From Rothia santali (lineage in GTDB: Bacteria > Actinomycetota > Actinomycetes > Actinomycetales > Micrococcaceae), in contig NZ_JANAFB010000012.1 in assembly GCF_024199905.1 (NCBI RefSeq), positions 23,850 to 87,849 on the forward strand: a DNA stretch of 64,000 nucleotides. The letters are read 5' to 3'. The position numbers and the translations under genes are program-made. The notes beneath the pieces are model-generated. The model saw only the letters and a program-made list of their open reading frames with translations, did no database searches and was not told the origin of the DNA. Below, piece by piece: positions 32,525 through 41,377 of the stretch. Each line of letters opens with the position of its first letter. The first letter of the stretch is position 1.

Positions 32525-35179
32525 AGAAGCACCCGGCAGCTCATTGCCCGCCTGCGGGCCTCCGGTTCCGAGTCGACGGAGGTCGAGGTCAAGGCGGCCC
32601 TCCACGGCTTTCCCAAGTCGGCGCTGGAGACCATGAGCGCCTTCGCCAACGGCTCCGGCGGCACCATCCTGTTCGGCCTCCGGGACAAGAGCTTCCTGCC
32701 CATCCCGGGCTTCAACGCCCAGCGAGTGCACGACGCGGTCTCCAACGCCGTGCGCTCCAAGCTCACGCCGCACCCCGCCGTCGAGCTCTCGATCGAGGAG
32801 TTCGAGGGGCACCGCCTGGTCCGGGCCGACGTCGAGGAGCTGCCCTACTTCGAGAAGCCCTGCTTCGTCTCCCATAAGGGCGCCTACGGCGGCTCCTACG
32901 TCCGGATCGGGGAGGGGGACCACAAGCTCTCCGAGTACGAGGTCTCCCAGCTGCGGGAGAACGGCATCCAGCCGGAGTACGACCGCGAGACCGTCGAGGG
33001 CGGCAGCCAGGAGATCCTGAGCGCGACGTCGGTCAACGCCCTGCTGGAGAACGCCGAGTACCGCACCCCCTCCGCGTTCATGGGGGTCGAGCGGCACGTG
33101 GCGCTGAAGCGGCTGAACGTCATCGCGGAGCCGTACAAGAACGCCAAGCCCACGCTGGCGGGCCTGCTGGCGCTGGGCGTCTACCCGCAGGAGTTCTTCC
33201 CGCAGCTGACCATCACCTTCGTCGCGGTCCCGGGGACCTCGCTGGGGGTGCTGGGGCCGGAGGGCATGGCGTTCACCGACAACCAGTCCTTCAACGGCGG
33301 CATCCCCGCCATGATCACCGCGGCGGTCGACGCCGTGCGCCGCAACTCCCACCGCGCGGCCGTCATCACCGGCCGCGGCCGCACGGACGTCTTCGACTAC
33401 CCCGACGTCGCGGTCCGGGAGGCCATCACCAACGCGGTGATGCACCGGGACTACAGCCCCTACGCCCGGGGCATCCAGGTGCAGCTGGAGATGTACTCCG
33501 ACCGCCTCGAGATCCGCAGCCCCGGCGGGCTGTACGGCGGCATCAGGCCCGAGGAGCTGGGGCGCGCGGCGGTCTCCTCCTCGCGCAACGCGGCCCTGGC
33601 CAAGCTCCTGGAGGAGGTGCGGATGCCCCGCACGGGGGCCTCGGTGTGCGAGAACCGCGGGTCGGGGCTCGCCCGGATGGCCTTCGCGATGGAGCGGGCC
33701 GGCAAGGACCCGCCGCAGTTCCGCGCGACGCCGACCTCCGTCACCGTCATCCTGCGGCGCCTCCCCTCCGTGGCCGCGGCGGGGCCCCCCCCGCCCCCCC
33801 GGGGGCCGCCCGGGGGCCGGCCCCCCCAGCCGGGCCCCCGGCGGGCCCCCCGCCACTTCTTCGGCCCCGCACTGGCCGACGCCGTCGCCTCCGGCCGCGT
33901 CCCGGAGCGGCGGCTCGACGACATGGCCACCCGGATCGTCGCCGCCCTCCGCTCGGTGGGCGGCGTGGGCGCCCGTCGCCGCCCGGCCGGCTCCCCCTCC
34001 CCGGCCGTGCTGCGCGAGAACGCGGAGCTGGCCGAGCGCGTGGCGACGCGCTCGGCGGTCCTGCTGCGCCACGAGAACGGCGTCCTGCCCCTGGACCCGG
34101 CGCTGCCGCGGCTGGTCGTGGTCGGCGGGCGGGCCGAGACCGGGGTGCTCTCCGGCGGCGGCAGCTCGACCGTCACCCCGCCCGACGCCGTCCAGGAGGA
34201 GGGCTTCTCGATCGCGCAGCTGTCCCTGCCCAAGACCTTCCACCGCCCCGCCCCGCTCGACGAGCTGCGCCGCGCCCTGCCCGAGACCGAGGTGGTCTTC
34301 CTCGAGGGCGGCCCCGAGGAGGTGCGGGCCTCGCTGCGCGCGGGGGACACCGCCGTCGTGATCGCGCAGCACTGGGCCACCGAGGGCCGCGACAACCCGG
34401 ACCTGAGCCTCGAGGACGGGCAGGACGAGCTGATCTCTGCGGTGGCGGGGGCGGCCGGGCGCACCGTCGTCGTGCTGCAGACCCCCGGCGCGGTGCGGAT
34501 GCCGTGGCTCGAGGAGGTCGACGCCGTCCTGGCCGCCTGGTACGGCGGGAGCGGCGGGGCCGCCGCGATCGCGGCCCTCCTGACCGGCGCGGCCTCCCCC
34601 GCGGGCCGGCTGCCCGTGAGCTTCCCGCGGGACGAGGGGCAGCTCCCCCGCCGGGAGATGACCGACCCGCAGAGCACGACGTCGAACCCCGGCGAGCCGC
34701 GGCGGGGCGGCTTCCCGCTGGTCGGCTACGACGTCGAGGGCGCCGACGTCGGCTACCGCTGGTACGCCCGGGAGGGCCTGGACCCGCTGTTCTGGTTCGG
34801 CCACGGCCTGAGCTACACGAGCTTCGCCTACGAGGACGTGGAGACCGGCCTGGACGAGGACGGCTCCCCGCGCGTGAGCCTCACGGTGCGCAACGCCGGC
34901 GAGCGGGCCGGCGTGGACGTCCCGCAGGTCTACCTCGCCCCGCCGGAGGGCACGCACCGGCTGGTCGGGTGGGCGAGCGTGGCCTTGGAGCCGGGCGAGT
35001 CCCGCCGGGTGAGCATCGTGGCCGACGACGCCCGCTGCCACGCCCGCTTCGTCGTCGACGACCCGCGCTGGGTGGTCGAGGAGGGCGCGTACCGCCTCCG
35101 CCTGGCCCGCAGCGCCTCGCCCGACGACGTCGTGGCGGAGGCGGAGGTCCAGCTGGCGGGGCGGGTGCTGGCGCCGTAG
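32516..35179 (+). CDS. Chimeric frame: AlbA_2/Schlafen-type ATP-binding regulator joined to the C-terminal part of a GH3 glycosidase
   Basis: 887 codons if ATG 32516 is used; ATG 32522 and GTG 32504 are alternatives and none has a ribosome binding site. Residues 1-422 are a complete AlbA_2 (divergent AAA_4) DNA-binding domain with FANGSGGTILFGLRD and a GHKL-like ATPase region with DYPDVAVREAITNAVMHRDY and RSPGGLYGG, as in ATP-dependent DNA helicase RecG-related regulators. Residues 423-445 are encoded by a pure G/C run. Residues 447-887 are GH3: the end of the N-terminal barrel, the alpha/beta sandwich and the fibronectin-like domain. The two halves belong to unrelated families, so this is a deletion joint or an assembly artefact. 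The regulator's C-terminal winged helix is missing. Confidence 0.7.
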   Translation: MTMRSTRQLIARLRASGSESTEVEVKAALHGFPKSALETMSAFANGSGGTILFGLRDKSFLPIPGFNAQRVHDAVSNAVRSKLTPHPAVELSIEEFEGHRLVRADVEELPYFEKPCFVSHKGAYGGSYVRIGEGDHKLSEYEVSQLRENGIQPEYDRETVEGGSQEILSATSVNALLENAEYRTPSAFMGVERHVALKRLNVIAEPYKNAKPTLAGLLALGVYPQEFFPQLTITFVAVPGTSLGVLGPEGMAFTDNQSFNGGIPAMITAAVDAVRRNSHRAAVITGRGRTDVFDYPDVAVREAITNAVMHRDYSPYARGIQVQLEMYSDRLEIRSPGGLYGGIRPEELGRAAVSSSRNAALAKLLEEVRMPRTGASVCENRGSGLARMAFAMERAGKDPPQFRATPTSVTVILRRLPSVAAAGPPPPPRGPPGGRPPQPGPRRAPRHFFGPALADAVASGRVPERRLDDMATRIVAALRSVGGVGARRRPAGSPSPAVLRENAELAERVATRSAVLLRHENGVLPLDPALPRLVVVGGRAETGVLSGGGSSTVTPPDAVQEEGFSIAQLSLPKTFHRPAPLDELRRALPETEVVFLEGGPEEVRASLRAGDTAVVIAQHWATEGRDNPDLSLEDGQDELISAVAGAAGRTVVVLQTPGAVRMPWLEEVDAVLAAWYGGSGGAAAIAALLTGAASPAGRLPVSFPRDEGQLPRREMTDPQSTTSNPGEPRRGGFPLVGYDVEGADVGYRWYAREGLDPLFWFGHGLSYTSFAYEDVETGLDEDGSPRVSLTVRNAGERAGVDVPQVYLAPPEGTHRLVGWASVALEPGESRRVSIVADDARCHARFVVDDPRWVVEEGAYRLRLARSASPDDVVAEAEVQLAGRVLAP
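33783..33852. other. Pure G/C joint between two unrelated genes
   Basis: About 70 bases composed only of G and C, with long C and G runs and no codon structure. It separates the ATP-binding half from the glycosidase half and looks like a collapsed, error-prone or artificially joined tract. Confidence 0.75.
33853..35179 (+). pseudogene. GH3 beta-glucosidase, 5' part missing
   Basis: The remaining part starts at HFFGPALADAVASGRVPE, the very end of the GH3 barrel domain, then NAELAERVATRSAVLLRHEN and LPLDPALPRLVVVGG open the second domain; WFGHGLSYTSFAYED precedes the C-terminal fibronectin-III-like domain. About 270 residues including the S-D-W catalytic nucleophile are absent, so the product cannot be an active glycosidase as it stands. 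It faces the convergent SDR/enolase operon, whose sugar-acid enzymes would fit a neighbouring glycosidase. Confidence 0.7.
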
Positions 35180-35210
35180 CGGGCCCGCGGGACCGGGCGC
35201 CAACAGGACC

Positions 35211-35254
35211 TCGGCCCCCAGGACGCGCTCGACCCGTACCGCCCTGGGGGCCGA
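35211..35254. terminator. Bidirectional terminator
   Basis: Perfect 12-bp stem (TCGGCCCCCAGG with CCTGGGGGCCGA) with a 20-nt loop, between convergent genes. Confidence 0.65.
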
Positions 35255-35304
35255 ACCGTCACAGCAGGCTCGGACGGGCCGTCACGCCGGCCCCGGCCGC
35301 ACCG

Positions 35305-36036
35305 TCACGGCAGGCTCAGCTGCGCCGTCCGCCCGCCGTCCACGGCGTAGACCTGGCCGGTGACGAACGAGGCATCCTCCGAGGCAAGGAACGCCACCAG
35401 CGCGGCGACCTCCTCCGGCCGGCCCGTCCGGGCGGCCGGGTGGATCCTGCCGATCCCCCGGCGGAACGCCTCGGGGTCCGGCATGCCCTCGATGAACTCG
35501 AGGTTCAGGTCCGTGTCGATCCACCCGGGCGCCACCGCGTTGCAGCGGATGCCCTCGGCGCCGTGGTCGACGGCGACGGCGCGGGTCAGGCCGTGCACGC
35601 CGGCCTTGGTCGCGCAGTAGGCGGCGTGCCCGGGATTGGACGCGAGGCCCTCGAGCGACCCGGTGTTGACGATGCTGCCCCGCGTGCGGCGCAGGTGCGG
35701 AAGCGCCGCGCGGATCATCAGGTAGGGGCCGGTGAGGTTGACCGCGAGGTTGCGGTGCCAGTCCTCCAGCGCCATCTCCTCGACCCGCGCCTCCTGCATC
35801 ATGCCCGCGTTGTTCACGAGCACGTCCAGCCGGCCGGCGCTCTCGACGACCTCGGCCACGGCCGCCGCCGCGCTCCCGGGATCGGAGAGGTCCGCGAAGA
35901 CCGAGGGGAACTCGTCGTCGGGCCCGCGCTGGGCGGTGTAGACGGTCGCGCCCTCCTCGCGCAGCCGCCGGGCCACCGCCCGGCCGATGCCGGACCTGCC
36001 GCCGGTGACCAGCGCGACCTTTCCCTCGAAGCGCAT
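35305..36036 (-). CDS. SDR family oxidoreductase
   Basis: 243 residues, classical short-chain dehydrogenase. NAD(P) motif [19 protein letters not shown] (residues 7-25), NNAGMM (about 78), catalytic Ser in [11 protein letters not shown] (about 128), Y-x-x-x-K as AAYCATKAG (about 141-149) with Tyr and Lys intact, and GWIDTD after it. The Asp in VFADLSD fits either cofactor. It is the last gene of the TetR-enolase-SDR-SDR run; its ATG lies inside the stop codon of the preceding SDR gene. Paired SDRs beside an enolase-superfamily dehydratase usually oxidise sugars or hydroxy acids; the substrate is unknown. Confidence 0.87.
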   Translation of the reverse strand: MRFEGKVALVTGGRSGIGRAVARRLREEGATVYTAQRGPDDEFPSVFADLSDPGSAAAAVAEVVESAGRLDVLVNNAGMMQEARVEEMALEDWHRNLAVNLTGPYLMIRAALPHLRRTRGSIVNTGSLEGLASNPGHAAYCATKAGVHGLTRAVAVDHGAEGIRCNAVAPGWIDTDLNLEFIEGMPDPEAFRRGIGRIHPAARTGRPEEVAALVAFLASEDASFVTGQVYAVDGGRTAQLSLP

Positions 36037-36770
36037 CACGCGACCGCCTTCCCGCCGTTGACCTCCACGAGGGCGCCGCACATGTAGCGCGCGTCCTCGG
36101 AGGCGAGGAACATGATGACGTCGCGGATGTCCTCGGGCTCGGCCAGCCGGCCCAGGGGCACGGTCGAGCCGAGCGCGGCGACCGCGGTGTCCGGGTCGAA
36201 GCCCCGCTTGGCGAAGCCGCTGCGCAGCATCGGCGTGTTGACCTCGTTGGGGCAGACGGCGTTGACGCGGATCCCCTGGTGGGCGTGGTCGGTGCCCATG
36301 CACTGGGTCATCGAGGCGATGGCGGCCTTGGTGGTGCAGTAGAGCGCGTGGTTCGGGCCGGGGGCCTTTCCTCCCCAGCAGGAGGAGACGTTGACGATCG
36401 CGCCCCCACCGGCCTCGGCCATGAGGGGGATCGCGGCCCGGCAGATCCGGAACGGCGCCTCGACGTTGACTCCGAAGGACAGGGACCAGTCCGCGTCGGA
36501 GGTCTCGGTGACCGGGCCGCGGGTGATGACGCCGGCGTTGTTGACGAGGATGTCGAGGCCGCCCAGGGCCTCCCGCGCGGCCGGGGCGAGGCCGTCGGCG
36601 TACCCGGGGTCGAGCAGGTCGCCGGGCAGGTGCGCCTCGGCGTCGATGCCGCTGACGTCGCGGTCGGCGACGGCGACGCGGGCGCCCTCGGCCCGGAACC
36701 GCTCGACGAGGGTGGAGCCGATGCCACCTGCGGCACCGGTGATGAGGACGTTCTTCTCGCTGAATCTCAT
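36036..36770 (-). CDS. SDR family oxidoreductase
   Basis: 244 residues. [19 protein letters not shown] (residues 7-25) binds the cofactor; [10 protein letters not shown] (about 85), the Ser in VNVSSCWGG (about 132) and Y-x-x-x-K in [13 protein letters not shown] (about 146) form the active site; [10 protein letters not shown] follows. The Asp in VAVADRD suggests NAD+ preference. GGAGCGACC precedes the ATG. It overlaps the next SDR gene by one base and lies 50 bases after the enolase-family gene, in the TetR-led operon. It resembles dehydrogenases of L-fucose or hydroxy-acid pathways, without enough detail for a firm assignment. Confidence 0.87.
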   Translation of the reverse strand: MRFSEKNVLITGAAGGIGSTLVERFRAEGARVAVADRDVSGIDAEAHLPGDLLDPGYADGLAPAAREALGGLDILVNNAGVITRGPVTETSDADWSLSFGVNVEAPFRICRAAIPLMAEAGGGAIVNVSSCWGGKAPGPNHALYCTTKAAIASMTQCMGTDHAHQGIRVNAVCPNEVNTPMLRSGFAKRGFDPDTAVAALGSTVPLGRLAEPEDIRDVIMFLASEDARYMCGALVEVNGGKAVA

Positions 36771-36820
36771 GGTCGCTCCTTTGCGTGGGATGAGTGGTCG
36801 GGGGTGGCTCGCGGGACGGG

Positions 36821-37924
36821 TCAGAACTGGGCGACGGGGTCCCCGAAGAGGTCCCGGTCGGGGGTCACGCCGAGGCCCGGCCCGGAGGGCAGCGGGATGT
36901 GGCCGTCCACGATCCGGATGCCGGCGGCGTCGTCGTAGTGCCCCTCGATGTACGGCGCGGCGATCCAGGCGCCCTCGTTGAGCTCGGGCCGGACGGTGGC
37001 GCCGAGGTGCGCGCAGGCGGCGGCGATGACGTCGCCGCCCCACGCGTCGTCGCTGGTGTGGGGCAGGTGCCGCGCGGCGCAGAGGTCGCGGAAGGCGCGC
37101 ATGGGTTGGAGCCCGCCGATCCGCGTGATCTTCATACCGAACCCGTCCACCAGGCCGGTGCCCGCGGCGGAGACCGCGGCATTGAGGCTGGTCCCACTCT
37201 CGTCCAGGTAGAGGGGGTGCCGCAGCTGCGGACGGATGCGGGCGAGCTCCTCGACGGTATCGCACGGCTGCTCGAGCACCAGGGGGATCTCGGCGCACTC
37301 GGCGCTCAGCCGCAGCACGTCCCGGGTGTTCCAGCCGCGGTTGCCGTCCGCGGCCAGGCGCATCCCGGAGCCGCGGATGGCGGCCCAGACCTTGTGCAGG
37401 GTCTCGATGTCGGTCTCGACGTCGCGCCCGCCCAGCTTCACCTGGAGGCGCGGATACCCCTCGGCCAGGCGCTCGCGGGCGATCGCGGCCGTCTCGTCGG
37501 GGTCGCCGACGCCGGTCGAGTAGTAGGTGGGGACCCGCTCGACCAACCGCCCGCCGAGCAGCTCGGCGACGCCCAGCCCGGTGCTCCTGCCGATGGCGTC
37601 ATGGGCGGCGATGTCGAGCGCGGCCTTGGCGTAGTGGTGCCCGTTGAGCAGGCCGTCCATCGTGCGGTGGAGCACGAGCGGCCAGATCTCGGTCCCGATG
37701 AGGCCGGGCGCCATGGCCGCGAGCGCGGCCCGCGCCCCCTCGGCGTGGGCCTCGGCGTAGGTGGGCCCGACGGGACAGGTCTCGCCCCACCCCTCGGTCC
37801 CGTCGTCGGTCACGATGCGCACCAGCGTCGTGTCGAGGGAGTACAGGGTCCCGCTGGACATCACGCGCGGGGCGTCCGTGACGGGGAGGTCGTGGGCGTA
37901 GACGTGGATCTCGCGGATCTTCAC
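36821..37924 (-). CDS. Mandelate racemase/enolase superfamily dehydratase or epimerase
   Basis: 367 residues from GTG 37924. N-terminal capping domain ([28 protein letters not shown] about residue 47), then the TIM barrel with LQVKLGG (catalytic Lys, about 165), AADGNRGW (metal Asp, about 193), LVLEQPCDT (metal Glu, about 218), YLDESGTSL (about 242) and the second base Lys in [12 protein letters not shown] (about 266), plus SDDAWGGD (about 292). The set resembles cis-3-hydroxy-L-proline dehydratase and hydroxyproline-betaine epimerase; this is a moderate-confidence reading. Its GTG overlaps the TetR gene's stop, so it is translated in the same operon. Confidence 0.82.
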   Translation of the reverse strand: MKIREIHVYAHDLPVTDAPRVMSSGTLYSLDTTLVRIVTDDGTEGWGETCPVGPTYAEAHAEGARAALAAMAPGLIGTEIWPLVLHRTMDGLLNGHHYAKAALDIAAHDAIGRSTGLGVAELLGGRLVERVPTYYSTGVGDPDETAAIARERLAEGYPRLQVKLGGRDVETDIETLHKVWAAIRGSGMRLAADGNRGWNTRDVLRLSAECAEIPLVLEQPCDTVEELARIRPQLRHPLYLDESGTSLNAAVSAAGTGLVDGFGMKITRIGGLQPMRAFRDLCAARHLPHTSDDAWGGDVIAAACAHLGATVRPELNEGAWIAAPYIEGHYDDAAGIRIVDGHIPLPSGPGLGVTPDRDLFGDPVAQF

Positions 37925-38535
37925 GCGGCGCCTCCCTCGGGGCGGCCCGCGGCCTCGCCCGCTCCGGGGCGCGCACCGGAGCCGACGCCGATCCCCTCGT
38001 CCGCCAGCACCGCGCGGGCCGCCTCGAGAGCGATGCGCGTGGCCCGCTCCCTGCCCCACAGCCGCGCCGTCTGGGTCATCCCCTCGTGGAGCATGAGCAG
38101 CGCGTCGGCAAGGTCGCCGTTCTCCCGGCCCGGGCACACCCGATCCAGGCGCCGGGTGAACTCCTCGGCAATCCGGCCCTTGTGGGCCCGCGCCACGGTG
38201 GCGATCGCCTCGCTCTCGGGGTACTCGGACAGGGCGGTGAAGAACAGGCAGCCGGTGTTGGCGACCTCCTCGAGCCACTCGCCGAGCCGGACGAGCGGGT
38301 GGAGCACGTGCTCGAGGCCCTCCTCGGGGCCGCCGTCCAGCCACGCGGAGTAGGCGCGGTCGCGGTACTCCAGGGCGCCGACGATCATCGCCTCGCGGCT
38401 GGGGAAGTACTTGTACAGCGTGCGCAGGGAGACGTCCGCCTCGGCGCGCAGGGCCTCCACGCCCTGCTCCGCGAAGCCCTGCTCCGCCAGACTGCGTTCG
38501 ATGTTGCGGGCGATCCGCTGCTCGGTGTCGTGCAT
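37921..38535 (-). CDS. TetR family transcriptional regulator
   Basis: 204 residues. N-terminal helix-turn-helix [30 protein letters not shown] (residues 25-54, quoted in part: [16 protein letters not shown]), then a TetR_C ligand domain with [17 protein letters not shown] (about 91) and [13 protein letters not shown] (about 148), and a disordered Gly/Ala tail. It heads the operon with the enolase-family enzyme and two SDRs (GTGA overlap). A perfect dyad centred about 18 bases upstream of its start codon is the likely operator, so it should repress its own operon. The ligand is unknown, perhaps a hydroxy acid or sugar of that pathway. Confidence 0.88.
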   Translation of the reverse strand: MHDTEQRIARNIERSLAEQGFAEQGVEALRAEADVSLRTLYKYFPSREAMIVGALEYRDRAYSAWLDGGPEEGLEHVLHPLVRLGEWLEEVANTGCLFFTALSEYPESEAIATVARAHKGRIAEEFTRRLDRVCPGRENGDLADALLMLHEGMTQTARLWGRERATRIALEAARAVLADEGIGVGSGARPGAGEAAGRPEGGAA

Positions 38536-38544
38536 GGACTCATA

Positions 38545-38562
38545 GTAGAGCGAGTGCTCTAC
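38545..38562. promoter_or_regulatory. Probable TetR operator
   Basis: GTAGAGC-GAGT-GCTCTAC, perfect 7-bp arms, 10 bases upstream of the TetR start codon. It would block transcription of the whole operon. Confidence 0.7.
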
Positions 38563-38749
38563 CCATGTAAAGCGTTCATTCTACCCGCGCGTGACGGCAT
38601 CAGTGCGCCTCGGAGGAGGACGGCGCTGTGAACGCACAGGGCTCGGCACATCGCATGAGCCGCGGCGAGGGGTAGCGATGCGTGATCAGACGGCACCGTG
38701 ACTCATCCCATGGTGCGCCCCTACGAGGACCGCGGCAGTGACCTCGGAA

Positions 38750-38789
38750 CCGATGCCGCGTCGCTGCCTTCGCGGCGACGCGGCATCGG
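38750..38789 (-). terminator. Terminator of the CMD/AKR/cupin operon
   Basis: Perfect 15-bp stem (CCGATGCCGCGTCGC with GCGACGCGGCATCGG) and a 10-nt loop, 17 bases beyond the end of the carboxymuconolactone decarboxylase-like gene. Confidence 0.75.
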
Positions 38790-38805
38790 CCGGTGGAGGA
38801 GGCCG

Positions 38806-39129
38806 TCAGCCGGCATAGACCTCCTGAGCCATGCTCAGCGCTGCCCAGGCCTTGGGCCAACCCGCGTAGAACGCGGCGTGGGTGAGGACCTCGGCCATCT
38901 CCTCGCCCGTGACCCCGTTAGCCTTGGCGCGCTCGATGTGGCCCTGCAGGGCAGGGGTCAGCACGCCGCTGGCCATGATCGCGGTCACGGTGACCACGCT
39001 GCGGTCCCGGGCGGAGAGCTGGGCCTCGCGGGACCAGACCTGCCCGAAGAGGACGTCATCGTTGAGCTCGGCGTACTTCGGGGCGAAGTCCCCGAAGGTG
39101 TCGCGGCCCGCGGTGACTTTCTCAGCCAT
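38806..39129 (-). CDS. Carboxymuconolactone decarboxylase family protein
   Basis: 107 residues, single CMD/AhpD-like domain. FGDFAPKYAELNDDVLFGQVW (about 12-32, quoted in part: FGQVWSREAQLSARDRS), VTVTAIMASG, HIERAKANGVTGEEMAEVL (about 64-82) and HAAFYAGWPKAWAAL are typical of the small group without the AhpD C-x-x-C pair, so a peroxidase role is unlikely. GGAGAAGAGG precedes the ATG. It is the last gene of a minus-strand run with an aldo/keto reductase and a cupin; such trios are frequent and probably process oxidised aromatics or quinones, but the substrate is not known. Confidence 0.87.
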   Translation of the reverse strand: MAEKVTAGRDTFGDFAPKYAELNDDVLFGQVWSREAQLSARDRSVVTVTAIMASGVLTPALQGHIERAKANGVTGEEMAEVLTHAAFYAGWPKAWAALSMAQEVYAG

Positions 39130-39141
39130 TGCCTCTTCTCC

Positions 39142-39999
39142 TTACTGATCGGAGTAGACGGGGAAGGCGCTGGAGTCACCGTAATCCCGCTCGTCCAGGG
39201 TCCGCAGCGTCTCCATGTCCTCGGCCGCGATCTCGAAGTCCACCTGCGCGTTGGAGCGCATGTGCTCCGGGTTCGCGGTCTTCGGCAGCGAGACCGCGCC
39301 CAGCTGCAGCGTGTAGCGGATGCACAGCTGCGGGACGGACACCCCGTACTTCCGCGCGATCCCCGCGACGGCCTCGTTGTCCAGGATCTCCCCGTGGGCG
39401 ATCGGCGAGTACGCCTCCACGAGGATGCCCTGGGACTCGCAGGAGGAGATGAGCTCCGACGGGGTGTTCCCGGCGTGAACGAGGATCTGGTTCACATGCG
39501 GCACCACGGTGGCGCCGGCGAGGAGGTTCTCCAGGTCCTTCTGCAGGAAGTTGGAGACCCCGATGGCGCGGACCTTCCCCGCCTCGTGCGCCTCCTCCAT
39601 CGCCCGCCACGCGGCACGGTTGCCCTCGGCGTAGTCGCCGCCGCGGAAGTCGTCCCAGGGCTGCGGGCTGTGGATGAGCAGCAGGTCGACGTAGTCCAGG
39701 CCCAGAGTCCGCAGCGAGTCGTCGATCGCGGTCGCCGCCTCGTCGTAGTCCTTGATCTCCGCGGCCAGCTTGGTGGACACGAACAGCTCCTCGCGGGCGA
39801 CGCCCGAGCTGCGCACTCCCTCGCCGACCCCGCGCTCGTTGCCGTAGGCCTGGGCGGTGTCGATGTTGCGGTAGCCGATCCCCACGGCGTCGCGGACCGC
39901 CTGGGCGGCGTCGGCGTCGTCGATGAACCAGGTGCCCAGCCCGAGCTTCGGGATCTCGACGCCGTTGCTCAAGGTGTAGGTCTCGTGCAGGATGCTCAT
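39142..39999 (-). CDS. Aldo/keto reductase
   Basis: 285 residues, TIM-barrel AKR of the 2,5-diketo-gluconate reductase type. Seen: KLGLGTWFI, GYRNIDTAQAYGNERGVG (catalytic Asp and Tyr, about residues 42-59), the Lys in FVSTKLAAE (about 75), the His in LLLIHSPQPW (about 108), IGVSNFLQKDLENLL (about 143), and the NADPH-binding SLPKTANPEHMRSN (about 240-253). GGAGGAGCA precedes the ATG. It overlaps the upstream cupin gene by ATGA and is followed by the CMD-family gene after 12 bases. It reduces aldehydes or ketones with NADPH. Confidence 0.9.
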   Translation of the reverse strand: MSILHETYTLSNGVEIPKLGLGTWFIDDADAAQAVRDAVGIGYRNIDTAQAYGNERGVGEGVRSSGVAREELFVSTKLAAEIKDYDEAATAIDDSLRTLGLDYVDLLLIHSPQPWDDFRGGDYAEGNRAAWRAMEEAHEAGKVRAIGVSNFLQKDLENLLAGATVVPHVNQILVHAGNTPSELISSCESQGILVEAYSPIAHGEILDNEAVAGIARKYGVSVPQLCIRYTLQLGAVSLPKTANPEHMRSNAQVDFEIAAEDMETLRTLDERDYGDSSAFPVYSDQ

Positions 40000-40430
40000 G
40001 CTGCTCCTCCGCTCTGCGGGAGCCGGCCGTACACCTCGTCGGTGACCGGCTCCAGCCATTCGTTGCTGACGTCCTCGCCCGGGGTGACGAAGGCGAGGTG
40101 GGAGAACCACGCGTCCGCCTTGGCCCCGTGCCAGTGCTTGGTGCCGGCCGGGACGCGGACCACCGACCCCGGCTCGAGGCTCACCGGATCCTCGCCCTCG
40201 GCCTGGTACCAGCCGGAGCCGGCGGTGCACAGCAGGATCTGGTCCCCGCCGCCGTCCTGACCGTGGTGGATGTGCCAGTTGTTCCGGCAGCCCGGCTCGA
40301 AGGAGACGTTGCTGACGGGCACGCTGCCGCCGGTGAGCGGGGCGAGGTAGCTCTGGCCGGTGAAGTACTGGGCGAAGGCGTCGTTGGGCTCCCCGGTCGG
40401 GAAGGGCTGGTCGAATCCGGTGTCGTTCAT
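39996..40430 (-). CDS. Cupin domain protein
   Basis: 144 residues, single small cupin. Metal ligands are supplied by CRNNWHIHHGQDGGGDQILL (about residues 48-67; the His pair and later Gln in place of the usual Glu) and GTKHWHGAKADAWFSHLAF (about 96-114). It matches the YhhW/carboxymuconolactone-associated cupins often coded beside CMD and AKR genes, as here. GAAGGAGA precedes the ATG. It may bind or isomerise a reactive carbonyl; function is not established. Confidence 0.87.
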   Translation of the reverse strand: MNDTGFDQPFPTGEPNDAFAQYFTGQSYLAPLTGGSVPVSNVSFEPGCRNNWHIHHGQDGGGDQILLCTAGSGWYQAEGEDPVSLEPGSVVRVPAGTKHWHGAKADAWFSHLAFVTPGEDVSNEWLEPVTDEVYGRLPQSGGAA

Positions 40431-40442
40431 GATGTGTCTCCT

Positions 40443-41180
40443 TCAGTCGTTCTCGGTGGTGCCGTGGGTGACGGTGTAGCGCAGCCACACCGCGCCGCCG
40501 TCCTGGGCCTCGGCGGCCTGCAGCTCGAAGCTTTTCGGGGAATCCGGAGTGCGGTCGCCGGCCTCGAACAGGGACGGGCTGTCCGAGGCGCCGTCCGCCG
40601 CCGGGGCGATCACGACGCTGATCTCGTCGCAGTACCCGGCCTGGACGAAGGACCAGTTCAGGACTCCCCCGCCGCCGAGCATGAGCGTCTCGATCCCGAA
40701 GGTCTCCTTCAGCTTGCCCAGCAGCAGCTCGTAGTCCAGCTCGTCCTCGCCGGCGACGACGTAGGAGATGCCCAGCCGCCGCAGGAACGCACGGTACGCG
40801 TTGGAGGCCTTCCCGGTGAGCACCTCGAGCACGTGCGCCGTGGTGGTCTGGTAGGTCAGCTCCGGGCTCTCCCAGCCGAGCTTCCCGGACGGGTCCACCG
40901 AGACGTAGTACTTCTCGGCGTCGGTCGGCGCGACGAAGTCCCCCTCGGGCACCGGCGCCGCGTCCTCGTCGAGGTCCGGCTGCCGGTGGTGGGTGAAGTT
41001 GTCGTCCGTGGTCACCCGGCCGGAGAGCCAGCCCTGGTGGCGGTAGTGCGGGTCCTCGCCGAAGGCCAGGTCGTAGAAGACGCCTCCGGCGGTCTTGCTC
41101 TGTTCGGTCTGCATGTACTTCCCGACGATCTTGCCGTCGACGGAGGTCAGCATGTGGCAGAACACGTAGGGCCTGTCCAT
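40443..41180 (-). CDS. RibD C-terminal / dihydrofolate reductase-like protein
   Basis: 245 residues. Begins RPYVFCHMLTSVDGKIVG, the DHFR-like N-terminal strand with the S-x-D-G-x motif of RibD reductases, and has MLGGGGVLNWSFVQAGYCDEISVVIAP (about 170-196, quoted in part: LMLGGGGVLNWSF), the NADPH-binding glycine run. Such stand-alone proteins reduce pterin- or pyrimidine-like compounds or other small molecules; the substrate is unknown. GAAAGGAC precedes the ATG. It is the first gene of the minus-strand run with cupin, AKR and CMD genes and is divergent from the XRE regulator, which probably controls it. Confidence 0.85.
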   Translation of the reverse strand: MDRPYVFCHMLTSVDGKIVGKYMQTEQSKTAGGVFYDLAFGEDPHYRHQGWLSGRVTTDDNFTHHRQPDLDEDAAPVPEGDFVAPTDAEKYYVSVDPSGKLGWESPELTYQTTTAHVLEVLTGKASNAYRAFLRRLGISYVVAGEDELDYELLLGKLKETFGIETLMLGGGGVLNWSFVQAGYCDEISVVIAPAADGASDSPSLFEAGDRTPDSPKSFELQAAEAQDGGAVWLRYTVTHGTTEND

Positions 41181-41341
41181 GTCACCGTCCTTTCCGTGGT
41201 GCGTTGCGGGCTCCCCGGCGGGACCGGGTCGGGACTCGTCCGCCCCGCGGTCTCCGCCGGCGCCCTGCCGGTCGAGTCCATTCTGATCCCGTGCGGCACG
41301 GCCGTGCAGAGGAAGAAATGATCCTGGGAGGGATCTATCCC

Positions 41342-41377
41342 CCTCTCAGTCACGGATGATGGTGCGAGACTGGGAGG
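41342..41377. promoter_or_regulatory. Inverted repeat abutting the XRE regulator start
   Basis: CCTCTCAGTC and GACTGGGAGG (nine of ten pair) with a 16-nt spacer, ending at the base before ATG 41378. The right arm contains the only ribosome-binding-site-like sequence, so the repeat may act as operator or as an RNA lid. Confidence 0.5.
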
